From the NCBI RefSeq assembly GCF_944324615.1, contig NZ_CALUWY010000001.1:89801-153800 (forward strand): a stretch of 64,000 nt of DNA, in the 5' to 3' direction. Each line of letters starts with the position of its first letter. The first letter of the stretch is position 1. Positions 20,063-29,226 of the stretch are shown here, one piece after another. The stretch is from an uncultured Mailhella sp. (GTDB lineage: Bacteria > Desulfobacterota > Desulfovibrionia > Desulfovibrionales > Desulfovibrionaceae). Made by a program: the position numbers and the translations under genes. Below the pieces are notes generated by a model that had not been told where the DNA came from, searched no databases, and saw nothing but the letters and a program-made list of their open reading frames with translations.

Positions 20063-20995
20063 ATGCAGCTTCGTTATCTCGAATATTTTGTCCAGGCCGT
20101 GGAATGCAAATCGCTGAACAGGGCGGCGCGCAAGCTCGATGTAAGTCCGCAGGCCCTGTGCGCCGGTGTGGCCGCGCTGGAAAAAAAACTGGGATATGCC
20201 CTGCTGGAACGCTCCCCCATGGGAGTACGCCCCACCAAGAACGGAGAAATCGTCTTTCAGGACGCCCGCGACATTCGGGACGTGATTCATAAATGGCTCC
20301 AGCTTTCCCATCATCAGCCGGAAAAAGACACCGTCATGGTCAAACTCGGGGCATCCACCACGCTCATGCGCTGGCTGGTGCCCCAGGTGGTGCTTCAGAT
20401 CAAGGAACTCTACCCGCACATCTACTTCAACCTGTTTGAATCGTTCGTGGAACAGGTGTTTCACACCGTCGTCGACCAGCGCATGCTGGGGCTCATCACC
20501 TGCGTGAACGAAAGGGTGGAGAGCACCTACCGCGTGCGCCTCGCCCAGAACGACATGACCTTCATGGAAGGCCCGGAAGACGGCTGTGCGGTCATCATCA
20601 ACAAGTCGCACCCCTTTGCCGCACTCTCCACCCTCACCCTGCGGGATCTTGCGGAACTGCGCCTTGCCTTCAATCCCCAGCGCGACCAGTATTTCGTCTA
20701 CCGCGACATCTGCAAGTACTTTGCTCCTTCAGGCATCATCCACATTCCCGAACAGGAAAATCTGCTCCGGCTCATTTCCATGGATATTTCCACCGCCGCC
20801 GTTCTGCCGCGCAGTGTTCTGCGGGCTCCCGGAGGATGGGCGCAGAAGGTATGCGCCAAGGACGTGGTGGATTTCCCCATGCCGGGCCGCATCTGGCTCA
20901 TCTATCCCAGAGACATGCGCTCCTCGGAAAAGCTCGTGCAGGAAAGCATAGCGGAGCTTCTGGAAAAGATGGAAAAGGAAGAATCCCCGTCCTGA
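20063..20995 (+). CDS. LysR-family transcriptional regulator
   Basis: A 310-residue regulator with an N-terminal winged helix-turn-helix (about 1-62: MQLRYLEYFVQAVECKSLNR, then AARKLDVSPQALCAGVAALE, then KKLGYALLERS). A periplasmic-binding-protein-like effector domain follows from about residue 90. AAGGAGCAGG precedes ATG 20063. The divergent arrangement with the OYE1 gene is the classical LysR layout, so OYE1 is the most likely target and its substrate or a product the effector. It ends at a strong terminator and converges with the DctP gene. Confidence 0.92.
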   Translation: MQLRYLEYFVQAVECKSLNRAARKLDVSPQALCAGVAALEKKLGYALLERSPMGVRPTKNGEIVFQDARDIRDVIHKWLQLSHHQPEKDTVMVKLGASTTLMRWLVPQVVLQIKELYPHIYFNLFESFVEQVFHTVVDQRMLGLITCVNERVESTYRVRLAQNDMTFMEGPEDGCAVIINKSHPFAALSTLTLRDLAELRLAFNPQRDQYFVYRDICKYFAPSGIIHIPEQENLLRLISMDISTAAVLPRSVLRAPGGWAQKVCAKDVVDFPMPGRIWLIYPRDMRSSEKLVQESIAELLEKMEKEESPS

Positions 20996-21025
20996 AAAAG
21001 GCCCGGCGCGCCGCCGGGCTTTTTT
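20995..21025 (+). terminator. Intrinsic terminator of the lysR gene
   Basis: GCCCGGCG (21001-21008) pairs with CGCCGGGC (21012-21019), followed by six T. Confidence 0.88.
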
Positions 21026-21067
21026 CCGCATGGACAGGGACATGCGCCGGCTTTCCCCCGCGCCTGC

Positions 21068-21095
21068 AAAAAAGGCCCCGCCGGGAGGCGGGGCC
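21068..21095 (-). terminator. Intrinsic terminator of the DctP operon
   Basis: GGCCCCGCC (21074-21082) pairs with GGCGGGGCC (21087-21095) around a 4-base loop, followed on the minus strand by six T. Confidence 0.88.
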
Positions 21096-21185
21096 ATCTT
21101 CTGCACATGGAGGAGCGCAAACCTTGTGCACACGTCATGGGGCTATGCAACGTATCATGACAAGGTGCTCCACGCGAGGCATTCC

Positions 21186-22235
21186 CTACTTGGCGCCGTA
21201 CTGCACGTTGGCTTCCTCCATGCACTTTTCAAACAGACCGAGGGCTTCCTTGGCACGGGTGAGACCGCGCTTTTCCATGGAGGAAATCCAGTTCTGCTTG
21301 AAGGGTTCCAGGTACTTTGCCATCTTGGCCTGTTCCTCGGCGGACATTTCGTTCATGTGGCACTTGCCGTTGGAGAGCACATAGTCCACGGAGTCCTTGA
21401 TGCTCGCGTCCACGGCGACGGCAATGGCCTTGGACATGGTTTCACCGGTGGTTTCTTCCAGAATCTTCTGAAGGTCGGCGGGCAGGGAATCCCACACGGA
21501 ACGGTTCATGACCATGTAATGGTAGCCGGGAGCGATGGGGTAATTCAGAATTTCGGTAAGCACTTCATAGAGCTTGAAGGGCTTCAGAATGGTGAGGGCC
21601 ATGAGGGAGGTATCGGTCTGGCCGCGCTGAATGCTCATGTAGATGTCCGGCGGGGCGACGAAGATGGGCACCGCGCCGAAGGAGGTGATGAGTTCGTCCG
21701 CACCGGAGATGTGGTAGTTGATCTTCCTGCCCTTCAGGTCGGAAACCTTGGTGATGGGCGTCTTGGAAGTGAGCATCATGGGGCCGGTGCTCCAGATGGT
21801 GAGCAGCTTGATGTCCTTGTTGTCCAGTTCGGCCTTCACCCAGTCGTTCTGGGTGACGTACTTGTAGAAGCCCATGGAGGCGGCCATGCTGCTGGCGCCG
21901 GGCACATTGGCTTCACCCGTGTCGGAATAGCCGTACAGACCGGGATTGGCGCCGAAGAGGCTGTGCCCGATATCCACGCGGCCCTTGACCACGGCATCCG
22001 GCACTTCCTTGGAGGTGCAGATGGAACCGGGGCTGTAGTACACGATCTTCAGGCGGCCGTTGCTGCGCTTTTCCACTTCCTGCATCCAGGGTTCCCACAC
22101 CTGCTGGTAGACCACATGGTTTTCACGATAGCCTTCACTGGTGAACGCGAGTTCATAGGTGCGCTCGGCGGCCGAAGAAGCGGCGGGGCACAGCAGAGAA
22201 AGCGCGAGCAGGGAAAGAAGCAGAGGTCGTTTCAT
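21186..22235 (-). CDS. TRAP transporter solute-binding protein, DctP type
   Basis: A 349-residue periplasmic binding protein with a Sec signal peptide (cleavage near residue 22, ASSAAE). DctP/SBP_bac_7 features include RLKIVYYSPGSICTSKEVPDAV with VKGRVDIGH, and the conserved basic ligand-contact region near GRKINYHISG. DctP proteins bind carboxylates or related anions for a TRAP permease; the ligand cannot be read here. It lies 45 bases downstream of the fused DctQM permease on the same strand and ends at terminator 21068-21095. Confidence 0.92.
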   Translation of the reverse strand: MKRPLLLSLLALSLLCPAASSAAERTYELAFTSEGYRENHVVYQQVWEPWMQEVEKRSNGRLKIVYYSPGSICTSKEVPDAVVKGRVDIGHSLFGANPGLYGYSDTGEANVPGASSMAASMGFYKYVTQNDWVKAELDNKDIKLLTIWSTGPMMLTSKTPITKVSDLKGRKINYHISGADELITSFGAVPIFVAPPDIYMSIQRGQTDTSLMALTILKPFKLYEVLTEILNYPIAPGYHYMVMNRSVWDSLPADLQKILEETTGETMSKAIAVAVDASIKDSVDYVLSNGKCHMNEMSAEEQAKMAKYLEPFKQNWISSMEKRGLTRAKEALGLFEKCMEEANVQYGAK

Positions 22236-22280
22236 GGTATCCGTCCTTGGTTATGGGTTGCCTTCACCGGGAAGGAGGTA

Positions 22281-24179
22281 TCAGAAGAACTTGTTGGGAA
22301 GCCAGAGGGCGATGTCCGGGAAAATGGTGAGCAGCAGGATGAGGAAGGCTATGCAGAGGAAGAACTGCCACACATCCCTGAATATGGCTCCCATGGGAAT
22401 ATCCTTGGCCATGGAACTTATGCCGAATACGTTGATGCCCACAGGCGGCGTGATGACGGCCATTTCCGTAAGCAGCACGATGATGACGCCGAACCACACG
22501 GGGTCGAACTGAAGGGCCTGAATGGTGGGGAACACGGTGGGAAGCGTGAGCAGCAGAAGCGGCAGCACGTTCATCATGCAGCCCATGATGATGTAGAAGA
22601 TGATGATGACGAGCAGGATGATGTGACGGTCCACATCAAGCCCGGACGCGTACTGGGCCAGGGTGACGGTGAGGCGCGTGTAGGCGATGAACACGCCGAG
22701 AAGCGCCACGCACATGAGGATGAACAGAAGCTTGCCGGCGATGTACACCGTGTTGATGAGGCATTCCTTCGTCTGCTGCCAGCTGATGCGCCGCGCGGCG
22801 AGGGAGAAGAGCCACACGACCACGGAGCCGATGGCGCCCGCTTCCGTGGCGCTGAAGAAACCGGCGAGAATGCCGCCCATGATGATGACGATGAGGAACA
22901 GGATGGGCAGGATGCCGGAAAGGGAGGCCACCTTGTCCTTCATGCTGTGGCGTTCACCGCGGGGCAGAAGTTCGGGGTGCCGGTACGCGGTGATGAGCAG
23001 CACGAGAATGAACAGAGAGGAAAGAATGATGCCCGGAATGACGCCCGCCATGAAGAGCCGCCCGGTGGAGGTCTCGGTGACGATGGCGTAGATGATGAAG
23101 CTCAGGCTCGGCGGAATGAGCACGCCGAGGGTGCCGCCGCAGGCCAGGGTGGCGCAGGAGAAGGCGGGGTTGTAGCCGTGCTTGCGCATTTCCGGCAGGG
23201 CCACGGAAGCCATGGTCACGCCGCAGGCCAGGGAGTCGCCGCAGATGGCGGCAAAACCCGCGCAGCCTATGATGCTGGCGATGCCGAGGGAGGCGGGAGT
23301 GCGGCCCATCCAGATGCGGGCGGCCTTGAACATGTCGGCGCTGATGCCGGACACCAGGGAAAGTTCACCCATGAGGCAGAACAGCGGCACCACGGCGAGG
23401 GTGGCGGAAAAGGCCGAGTTGTAGGAGGTCATGCTCAGGGTGTTGAAGTGGGTGATGACGTCGGGCCTGAGGCAGAGCAGCCCGATGAACCCGGAAATGC
23501 CCATGGCGTACCCCAGGGGGAAGCCTATGAACAGCACCAGCATGAAGAAGAGTATGCCGAACACGCCGAGCTGCGCGCGGGAGGGGAAGATACCGAAGTA
23601 TTCCAGTATCCACGGAAGCAGCGCCACCGCCACGGTGATGGCAAGGATGACGGGAATGAACCAGACCACGCCTTCCCGGATGAAACCGGTGAAGCAGCGC
23701 AGCGTCTTGACGAGCAGCGTAAGGGCGAAGACGGCCATGCAGAAACCGAAGAACATCATGGGGATGAACAGCGGAATATGCAGGATGGAGGTGACTTCAC
23801 CGCCGCCCGTCTTTTCAAAGGCGATCTCCAGAATCTCCCAGCCCAGAACGGAGAAGAAGACCAGTCCCATGAACTCGAACAGTCCGTCGAGGAAGGCCTT
23901 CACCCGGGGCGTGAAATGCTGGTAGAAGAAGTCGATGGCGATATGATGCTCACGGCAGGAAATGACGATCATGCCGGAAACGGCAAGAGCACCCATCATG
24001 AGTTCCTGAATCTCGTAGGCGCCGGGGAAATACGAACCTACATAGCGCAGAAGAACATCCACAGTGACGGGCACGGCAAGCAGCACCAGAGACACCGCGC
24101 CGATGACCAGGGCGACCTTGTAGATAAGCGTCATCATAGGTTCAAAGAGGCCTTCGGCCTTGGGTTCTGCTGCTGTCAT
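22281..24179 (-). CDS. TRAP transporter fused DctQM permease
   Basis: A 632-residue permease in which a four-helix DctQ small subunit (about residues 1-190) is fused to a twelve-helix DctM large subunit (from about 195). DctQ features are the PVTVDVLLRYVGSYFPGAYE segment and the REHHIAIDFF motif. DctM shows CGDSLACGVTMASVALPEMR, the CGGTLGVLIPPSLSFIIYA region and TPPVGINVFGI. It works with the DctP protein encoded just downstream for Na+-driven import. Upstream on the same strand, 232 bases away, is an amidohydrolase gene that may be co-transcribed. Confidence 0.92.
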   Translation of the reverse strand: MTAAEPKAEGLFEPMMTLIYKVALVIGAVSLVLLAVPVTVDVLLRYVGSYFPGAYEIQELMMGALAVSGMIVISCREHHIAIDFFYQHFTPRVKAFLDGLFEFMGLVFFSVLGWEILEIAFEKTGGGEVTSILHIPLFIPMMFFGFCMAVFALTLLVKTLRCFTGFIREGVVWFIPVILAITVAVALLPWILEYFGIFPSRAQLGVFGILFFMLVLFIGFPLGYAMGISGFIGLLCLRPDVITHFNTLSMTSYNSAFSATLAVVPLFCLMGELSLVSGISADMFKAARIWMGRTPASLGIASIIGCAGFAAICGDSLACGVTMASVALPEMRKHGYNPAFSCATLACGGTLGVLIPPSLSFIIYAIVTETSTGRLFMAGVIPGIILSSLFILVLLITAYRHPELLPRGERHSMKDKVASLSGILPILFLIVIIMGGILAGFFSATEAGAIGSVVVWLFSLAARRISWQQTKECLINTVYIAGKLLFILMCVALLGVFIAYTRLTVTLAQYASGLDVDRHIILLVIIIFYIIMGCMMNVLPLLLLTLPTVFPTIQALQFDPVWFGVIIVLLTEMAVITPPVGINVFGISSMAKDIPMGAIFRDVWQFFLCIAFLILLLTIFPDIALWLPNKFF

Positions 24180-24411
24180 AGGCGGCTCCTGTCGGTAACA
24201 AGTTCAGCGCATATATCCGAGAGCGGATGATTTACTCATGGTGAGATTTCCGGCGATGCCTCACGGCTTTTCCCCTCACGGGGCCCGGCGGCCGGCATCA
24301 CAGCCGCCGGAAGGTTTCCGACATGAAACGCCGTATCTCAGGCCGTGTGTACATGCGGGGCGCTTTGCTCCGCGTCCGCACGATGGGCTCCGAAAGGCGT
24401 TTCGTACCGCT

Positions 24412-25278
24412 CTACGGCACAAGCTTCAGAAGACGGGCGGCGTTGCCGCTCAGGGAAAGCTCCAGAGCTTCGGGTTCCCAGGCCTTTTCCTTCCAGCGGC
24501 GCACGGCTTCCTCAAGCCCGCGCACCGGATAGGAACTGGCAAAGAGCACCTGCCGCTTCAAGGCGGTGTTGAAGGCGGGCATGACGTCGACGGAGGGCAT
24601 GAACGGCAGATAGAAGAAGAAATCGGGCACCCAGTAGAGATTGGGGTACTTGAAGGATACCGCCGCCATGGAGATGAAATGCGGCCAGCAGGCGTGAGGA
24701 ATGAGGAAGGGCGTGTTTCTGTGCCGGGAAACCACATGCTCAAGGCGCATGGGGTCGGAATAGGTGAGATCGGGGCCGAGCAGATAGCTCATGGTGATCA
24801 TGACGAACACGCCCAGGGATTCCGCCGTCTCGTAAATGGGTTCCAGCCGCGGATCGTCGCAGTAGCAGGGTTCGGAACACCAGCCGGGTTCTATGGAAAT
24901 GCCGCGCATGCCCAGTTCCCTGACACTGCGTTCCGCTATCTTCGGCGCCTGAGGATCAAGCGCATCCAGCGCCGCCACGCCGAAAAGCCTTCCCTTGTAG
25001 CGGTTCACCAGCTCATAGACCACTTCGGGGCTGACGAAGCCCTTGCTGAAGGTGCTGGAACTTGTGGAAGCTCTGCCCGCCACCACGGCATAGTCGATGC
25101 CTGCGGCGTCCATTTCATCCATGAAGACGGAAATGTCTCTGGTCTGTACCGAACGGGGGGGAATGTAGCCGTACATCTGACCGGGGTATTCAGGATCGAA
25201 ACCCGAGGCACGCACATCAAAAGGTCCCATGGAAAGAAATTCCCCAAACGGCGGACGAATACGGAAATCAATAATCAT
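24412..25278 (-). CDS. Amidohydrolase-2 family protein with atypical active site (paralogue 1)
   Basis: A 288-residue protein with the TIM-barrel layout of amidohydrolase_2 (PF04909-like). The canonical metal motif DxHxH at the N-terminus is replaced by IIDFRIRPP (Asp4, Arg6, Arg8). The final metal/catalytic Asp of the FGSDYP motif is replaced by Ser249 in LFASSYPVRG. A histidine pair remains in IPHACWPH. It therefore may be metal-independent or non-catalytic. The start at 25278 gives the family-typical MIIDFR opening; the ribosome site (AGGA) is moderate. It is related to the gene at 32490-33338 and probably co-expressed with the TRAP genes downstream. Confidence 0.8.
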   Translation of the reverse strand: MIIDFRIRPPFGEFLSMGPFDVRASGFDPEYPGQMYGYIPPRSVQTRDISVFMDEMDAAGIDYAVVAGRASTSSSTFSKGFVSPEVVYELVNRYKGRLFGVAALDALDPQAPKIAERSVRELGMRGISIEPGWCSEPCYCDDPRLEPIYETAESLGVFVMITMSYLLGPDLTYSDPMRLEHVVSRHRNTPFLIPHACWPHFISMAAVSFKYPNLYWVPDFFFYLPFMPSVDVMPAFNTALKRQVLFASSYPVRGLEEAVRRWKEKAWEPEALELSLSGNAARLLKLVP

Positions 25279-25370
25279 ACTGCGGTCCTGCAATGCAACA
25301 CTAAAGGAAAAACCTGAAATATGAAGACTGCCACGACTTGATATGAACTTAGCTAAAAAAATAACAAGAA

Positions 25371-25401
25371 AGAATACGATACTGTCTGATACTGGTGTCA
25401 A
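25371..25401 (-). promoter_or_regulatory. Candidate promoter of the amidohydrolase-1 gene, with direct repeat
   Basis: On the minus strand a perfect TTGACA (complement of 25396-25401) is followed by weak -10 candidates TCGTAT (16-base spacer) or TATTCT (19-base spacer). A 7-bp direct repeat GATACTG occurs at 25378-25384 and 25388-25394, one helical turn apart and inside the promoter, so it may be an operator. Confidence 0.4.
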
Positions 25402-25442
25402 TTTTTCTTTGATGCCCTTCCGGGGTCCCCGGGAAAAAGCCC

Positions 25443-25471
25443 TTGAGATAAAAGAACTCAGGCCGTATAAC
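25443..25471 (+). promoter_or_regulatory. Sigma-70-type promoter of fhs
   Basis: TTGAGA (25443-25448) and TATAAC (25466-25471) with a 17-base spacer, 33 bases upstream of the fhs start. Confidence 0.65.
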
Positions 25472-25503
25472 CACAGGCGAACCCCAACAACAAGGAGACG
25501 GAC

Positions 25504-27270
25504 ATGGCACTGGATCCCAAACAGCACGCGGACTGGGAAATCGCACAGGATGCGGAAACCCGCATGAAGGACATTTACCGTGTCGGCCGGGAGCTCGGCC
25601 TTGAGGAAAAGGAACTGCTCCCCTACGGTCACGTCATGGGCAAGGTGGACTACATGTCCGTGCTTTCCCGCCTGGAAGGCCGCCCCAACGGCAAATATGT
25701 GGACGTGACGGCCATCACTCCCACGCCGCTCGGTGAAGGCAAGTCCACCACCACCATCGGCCTCGTGCAGGGCCTTGCCCTGCGCAACAAGCGCGTTTCC
25801 GCGGCCATCCGTCAGCCTTCCGGCGGTCCCACCATGGGTACCAAGGGTTCCGCGGCCGGGGGCGGGCTTTCCCAGTGCATTCCCCTCACTCAGTATTCTC
25901 TGGGCTTCACCGGCGACATCAACGCCGTGACCAACGCCCACAACCTGGCCATGGTGGCGCTCACCTCCCGCATGCAGCACGAACGCAACTACGACGACGA
26001 AAAGCTGCTGCGCCTCTCCGGTCAGGAACGCCTGAACATCGACCCCACCAACGTGCGCATGAACTGGGTCATCGACTTCTGCTGCCAGGCCCTGCGCAAT
26101 GTGGTCATCGGCATGGGCGGCAAGTCCGACGGCTTCATGATGACCTCGCACTTCGATATTTCCGTCTCCTCCGAAGTCATGGCCATTCTTTCCGTGGCCC
26201 GCGACCTTAAAGACATGCGCGAAAGACTCGGCCGCATCATCGTGGCCTACGACCGCGCAGGCAAACCCGTGACCACGGAAGATCTGCAGGTGGCCGGCGC
26301 CATGGCCGCCTGGATGGTGGACGCCATCAAGCCCAACCTCATCCAGACCATCGAAGGTCAGCCCGTGTTCGTGCACGCCGGGCCCTTTGCCAACATCGCC
26401 CTCGGCCAGAGCTCCGTCATTGCCGACCGCCTGGGTCTCAAGCTTTCCGAATACCACGTCACCGAATCCGGCTTCGGTGCGGACATCGGCTATGAAAAGT
26501 TCTGGAACCTCAAGTGCCATTACAGCGGACTCGCCCCCGACGCCGCGGTGCTCGTGGCCACGGTGCGCGCCCTGAAGAGCCACGGCGGCGCTCCCCTGCC
26601 CCGTCCCGGCCGCGCCCTGCCCGAGGAATACCGTCAGGAAAACGTGGGCTATGTGGAAAAGGGCTGCTGCAACCTGCTGCACCACATCCGCACCATCAAG
26701 AAGTCCGGCACCTCCCCTGTGGTGTGCATCAACGCCTTTGTTACCGACACGCCCGCCGAAATCGCCCGCATCCGTGAAATCTGCGAGGCGGAAGGGGCCA
26801 GAGTGGCCGTTTCCACCCACTGGGAACACGGCGGAGCCGGCGCGCTGGAACTGGCCGACGCCGTTCTGGACGCCTGCAACGACAAGAGCGAATTCCGTCC
26901 GCTCTACGACTGGAACGCGCCCTTCAAGGAACGCATTGAAAAGATCGCCCGCGAAGTCTACGGGGCCGACGGCGTGAACTACAGCGCCGAAGCGGAAAGC
27001 CGCCTTGCCGAAATGCAGGCGCGCCCCGACGCCGCGGAACTCGGCGTGTGCATGGTGAAGACGCAGTACTCCCTTTCCGACAACCCCGACCTCAAGGGCG
27101 AACCTTCCGGCTGGAAGCTGAACATCCGCGACGTGCTGCTCTACGGCGGCGCGGGACTGGTGGTGCCTGTTTCCGGCAAGATCTCGCTCATGCCCGGCAC
27201 GGGTTCCAACCCGGCCTTCCGCCGCGTGGACGTGGATACCGAAACCGGTCAGGTGCACGGCATCTTCTGA
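25504..27270 (+). CDS. fhs: Formate--tetrahydrofolate ligase
   Basis: Condenses formate, ATP and tetrahydrofolate to 10-formyl-THF in the cytoplasm, feeding C1 metabolism. The 588 residues are slightly above the typical 555-560. The P-loop-like motif TPLGEGKST is at residues 74-82. The family blocks RQPSGGPTMGTKGSAAGGG, DINAVTNAHNL and the C-terminal LMPGTGSNPAF are intact. GGAG precedes ATG 25504. It has its own promoter and terminator, so it is an independent unit lying between the two catabolic modules. Confidence 0.97.
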   Translation: MALDPKQHADWEIAQDAETRMKDIYRVGRELGLEEKELLPYGHVMGKVDYMSVLSRLEGRPNGKYVDVTAITPTPLGEGKSTTTIGLVQGLALRNKRVSAAIRQPSGGPTMGTKGSAAGGGLSQCIPLTQYSLGFTGDINAVTNAHNLAMVALTSRMQHERNYDDEKLLRLSGQERLNIDPTNVRMNWVIDFCCQALRNVVIGMGGKSDGFMMTSHFDISVSSEVMAILSVARDLKDMRERLGRIIVAYDRAGKPVTTEDLQVAGAMAAWMVDAIKPNLIQTIEGQPVFVHAGPFANIALGQSSVIADRLGLKLSEYHVTESGFGADIGYEKFWNLKCHYSGLAPDAAVLVATVRALKSHGGAPLPRPGRALPEEYRQENVGYVEKGCCNLLHHIRTIKKSGTSPVVCINAFVTDTPAEIARIREICEAEGARVAVSTHWEHGGAGALELADAVLDACNDKSEFRPLYDWNAPFKERIEKIAREVYGADGVNYSAEAESRLAEMQARPDAAELGVCMVKTQYSLSDNPDLKGEPSGWKLNIRDVLLYGGAGLVVPVSGKISLMPGTGSNPAFRRVDVDTETGQVHGIF

Positions 27271-27313
27271 TATGGTTTTCTCCGCCGCACAGGGCTGCCC
27301 TGTGCGGCACCCC

Positions 27314-27353
27314 AAAGGCGGCCATGACACTCTGCTGTCATGGCCGCCTTTTT
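27314..27353 (+). terminator. Intrinsic terminator between fhs and the EamA gene (bidirectional)
   Basis: AAAGGCGGCCATGACA (27314-27329) pairs with TGTCATGGCCGCCTTT (27336-27351) around a 6-base loop, with T on one side and A on the other. It serves the convergent fhs and EamA genes. Confidence 0.9.
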
Positions 27354-27362
27354 CATGCTCTT

Positions 27363-28292
27363 TCATCCTCTCCGCCGGGAAGCGCGTCTCTCCCCGGCGG
27401 AGCCTGCATACAGTCCGCCGATCACCGATCCCACGATGAGCACGCAGGAAGCAAGCACTGACCACGAAAGCGTTTCCCCTCCGAACAGCGCGCCCAGCAC
27501 CACCGCGATGACCGGGTCGATATAGGCGAAGGACACCGCAACCATGACGCGCGTATGCGCCAGCAGCCAGTAATAGCAGATATAGCCGAGCACGCTGGTG
27601 AAAAGCGTGAGAAAGACCATGCCGCCCAGCGAGGCGGCCGTAAAGGCGGAAGCCTCGACGCGCTCGCCCATGAGCCACGCCGCAGGCAGGGAAAGCAGCC
27701 CGCCGAAGAGCATGGTCAGCGCCATGCCGCCGTAGAGGGACATGCCCGCGGCGGCAAGATAACGCTTTGCATACAGCGAACCGGCCACGAAGCAGACGAC
27801 GCCGAGCAGGATGACGCCCACCCCGGCAGGGGAACACTGCATGCCCTCCCCGCCCGCAAAGGTCAGCACGGCCATGCCCAGCATGGCGCCCCCTATGGCG
27901 ATGCCCTGGCCCCTGCCCGGGCGGCCTCCGCCGAGGACCAGCCAGTCCCCCAGCACCATGAACAGAGGAACCGCGCCGTAGAGCAGCGCCGTCATCCCGG
28001 AAGGCACGCTCTGCTGCCCCACGGCCTGACACACGTTGTTCATGAACATGACGAAGAACGCCAGCACGAAATAGTGAACGATCTCCATGGGGCCGGAGGG
28101 CCGTCCGTGCCGGGTGAAGGGAAGCAGCGCGAGCATGAAAAGCCCCGCGCCGCACAGGCGTATGCCGTTCTGCGCTATGGGGGGAAAACCGGTAAGAGCG
28201 AACTTGATTCCCAGGAAGCTCCCTCCCCAGGAAAGGTACAGTAGGGCGAGGCAAAGGCAGGCTTTGAGTCCGGAGACCTGTTTTCCCTGCAT
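27363..28292 (-). CDS. EamA/DMT-family transporter
   Basis: A 309-residue membrane protein with about ten helices in two EamA repeats of the drug/metabolite transporter superfamily. The first starts with LYLSWGGSFLGIKFALTGFP and the second around ASAFTAASLGGMVFLTLFTS. Members usually export amino acids or metabolites. The start at 28292 follows AGGAGG at five bases. It lies downstream of the aldolase gene but behind the hairpin 28341-28380, so it may be a separate unit or receive partial readthrough from the sigma-54 operon. The substrate is unknown. Confidence 0.88.
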   Translation of the reverse strand: MQGKQVSGLKACLCLALLYLSWGGSFLGIKFALTGFPPIAQNGIRLCGAGLFMLALLPFTRHGRPSGPMEIVHYFVLAFFVMFMNNVCQAVGQQSVPSGMTALLYGAVPLFMVLGDWLVLGGGRPGRGQGIAIGGAMLGMAVLTFAGGEGMQCSPAGVGVILLGVVCFVAGSLYAKRYLAAAGMSLYGGMALTMLFGGLLSLPAAWLMGERVEASAFTAASLGGMVFLTLFTSVLGYICYYWLLAHTRVMVAVSFAYIDPVIAVVLGALFGGETLSWSVLASCVLIVGSVIGGLYAGSAGERRASRRRG

Positions 28293-28340
28293 GACGTCCT
28301 CCTTGGGCAAAATGCGGGCGGCTTTTACGGGGCGAAAACA

Positions 28341-28380
28341 AAGACCCCCGGAATCCGCAGCGGGTGCGGATGTTCCGGGG
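28341..28380 (-). terminator. Intrinsic terminator at the end of the aldolase operon
   Basis: On the minus strand CCCCGGA...TCCGCA pairs with TGCGGA...TCCGGGG (28345-28380) around a 5-base loop, followed by CTTTGTTTT. It separates the aldolase from the EamA gene. Confidence 0.65.
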
Positions 28381-28467
28381 CATGTCACTACGGCCCGCCC
28401 GCCTTCCCCGGAGGGGGGGAAGGCGGCGGCAGGTCGGAATCTTCCCGGCATACAGCCGGGGCTGATG

Positions 28468-29226
28468 TCAGGATTCCAGCATGGCTTTCACGGCCTTGAC
28501 CAGAAATGCGGTATCCGTGCCCACGGCCGCACCCTGATAGCCTCTGGCGAAGCAGTCCCGGGCCTCGGCCATGGTGTTGGCGTAAATGAAGGCCAGCTTG
28601 CCGTGTTCACGGCAGGCGGCAAGAATTCTTTCCAGAGCGCCGCGAAATTCCGGCGTGGAGAACTGCGCAGGCGCGCCCAGCGCCACGGAAAGATCGTACG
28701 GACCCACAAAAATGCCGTCCACGCCCTCAAGGGCGGCTATTTCCTCGATATGTTCCAGCGCACCCGCCGTTTCGCACTGAGGCATGAGCAGGGCGCGACG
28801 GTTCACGGTCTCAAAATAGCCGGACAGATTCTTCAGTTCCGGCGAAAAACCGTATTTGGCGCTGCGGGAAAAGGCGAAGCCCCGTTCGCCCATGGGGAAG
28901 TACTTGGCATAGCGCACCAGGTCGCGCACTTCCTCCACCGAACGCACATCGGGAATGATGATGCCCCGCGCACCCAGATCCAGGGCATGGAGCACCGCCG
29001 CGCGGGAGCTGTCGCGCACGCGCACGAAGGGTTCCGCGCCGTGCAGCTGCAGGGCGCGTATCATTTCCCCTGCGCTTTCTTCGGAAAAGGGGCCGTGCTC
29101 CGTGTCGATGATCACATAGTCAAGGCCGGAAAGGCCGAGACATTCCGCCACGATGGCACCGCCGAGATGGCAGAAGGTGCCGACCACGCCCTGCCCGGCG
29201 TTCAGCTTCTCATCAAAGGCGCTCAT
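28468..29226 (-). CDS. HpcH/HpaI-family class II aldolase
   Basis: A 252-residue enzyme of the HpcH/HpaI (citrate lyase-like TIM barrel) family, which cleaves or forms 2-keto-3-deoxy or 4-hydroxy-2-oxo acids using a divalent metal. Visible features are the VIIDTEHGPFSEE motif, the Arg in FVRVRDSS, the metal Glu in MPQCETAGALEHIEEIA and Asp in VDGIFVGPYDLSVALG. Its start overlaps the aminotransferase stop by one base (TAATG), so the two are translationally coupled. In context it could cleave a keto-acid intermediate made by the upstream enzymes to pyruvate plus an aldehyde; that is inference. Confidence 0.9.
   Translation of the reverse strand: MSAFDEKLNAGQGVVGTFCHLGGAIVAECLGLSGLDYVIIDTEHGPFSEESAGEMIRALQLHGAEPFVRVRDSSRAAVLHALDLGARGIIIPDVRSVEEVRDLVRYAKYFPMGERGFAFSRSAKYGFSPELKNLSGYFETVNRRALLMPQCETAGALEHIEEIAALEGVDGIFVGPYDLSVALGAPAQFSTPEFRGALERILAACREHGKLAFIYANTMAEARDCFARGYQGAAVGTDTAFLVKAVKAMLES

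Noticed and set aside
21030..24230. 1066-codon plus-strand frame over the TRAP genes
   Set aside because: Antisense shadow, rich in His/Gly/Glu; the minus-strand DctP and DctQM proteins match their families throughout.
24412..28383. Single 1323-residue protein spanning from the EamA gene to amidohydrolase 1
   Set aside because: Only the last 288 codons are real; the rest is antisense to fhs and part of the EamA region, with fhs and the EamA gene clearly coding.
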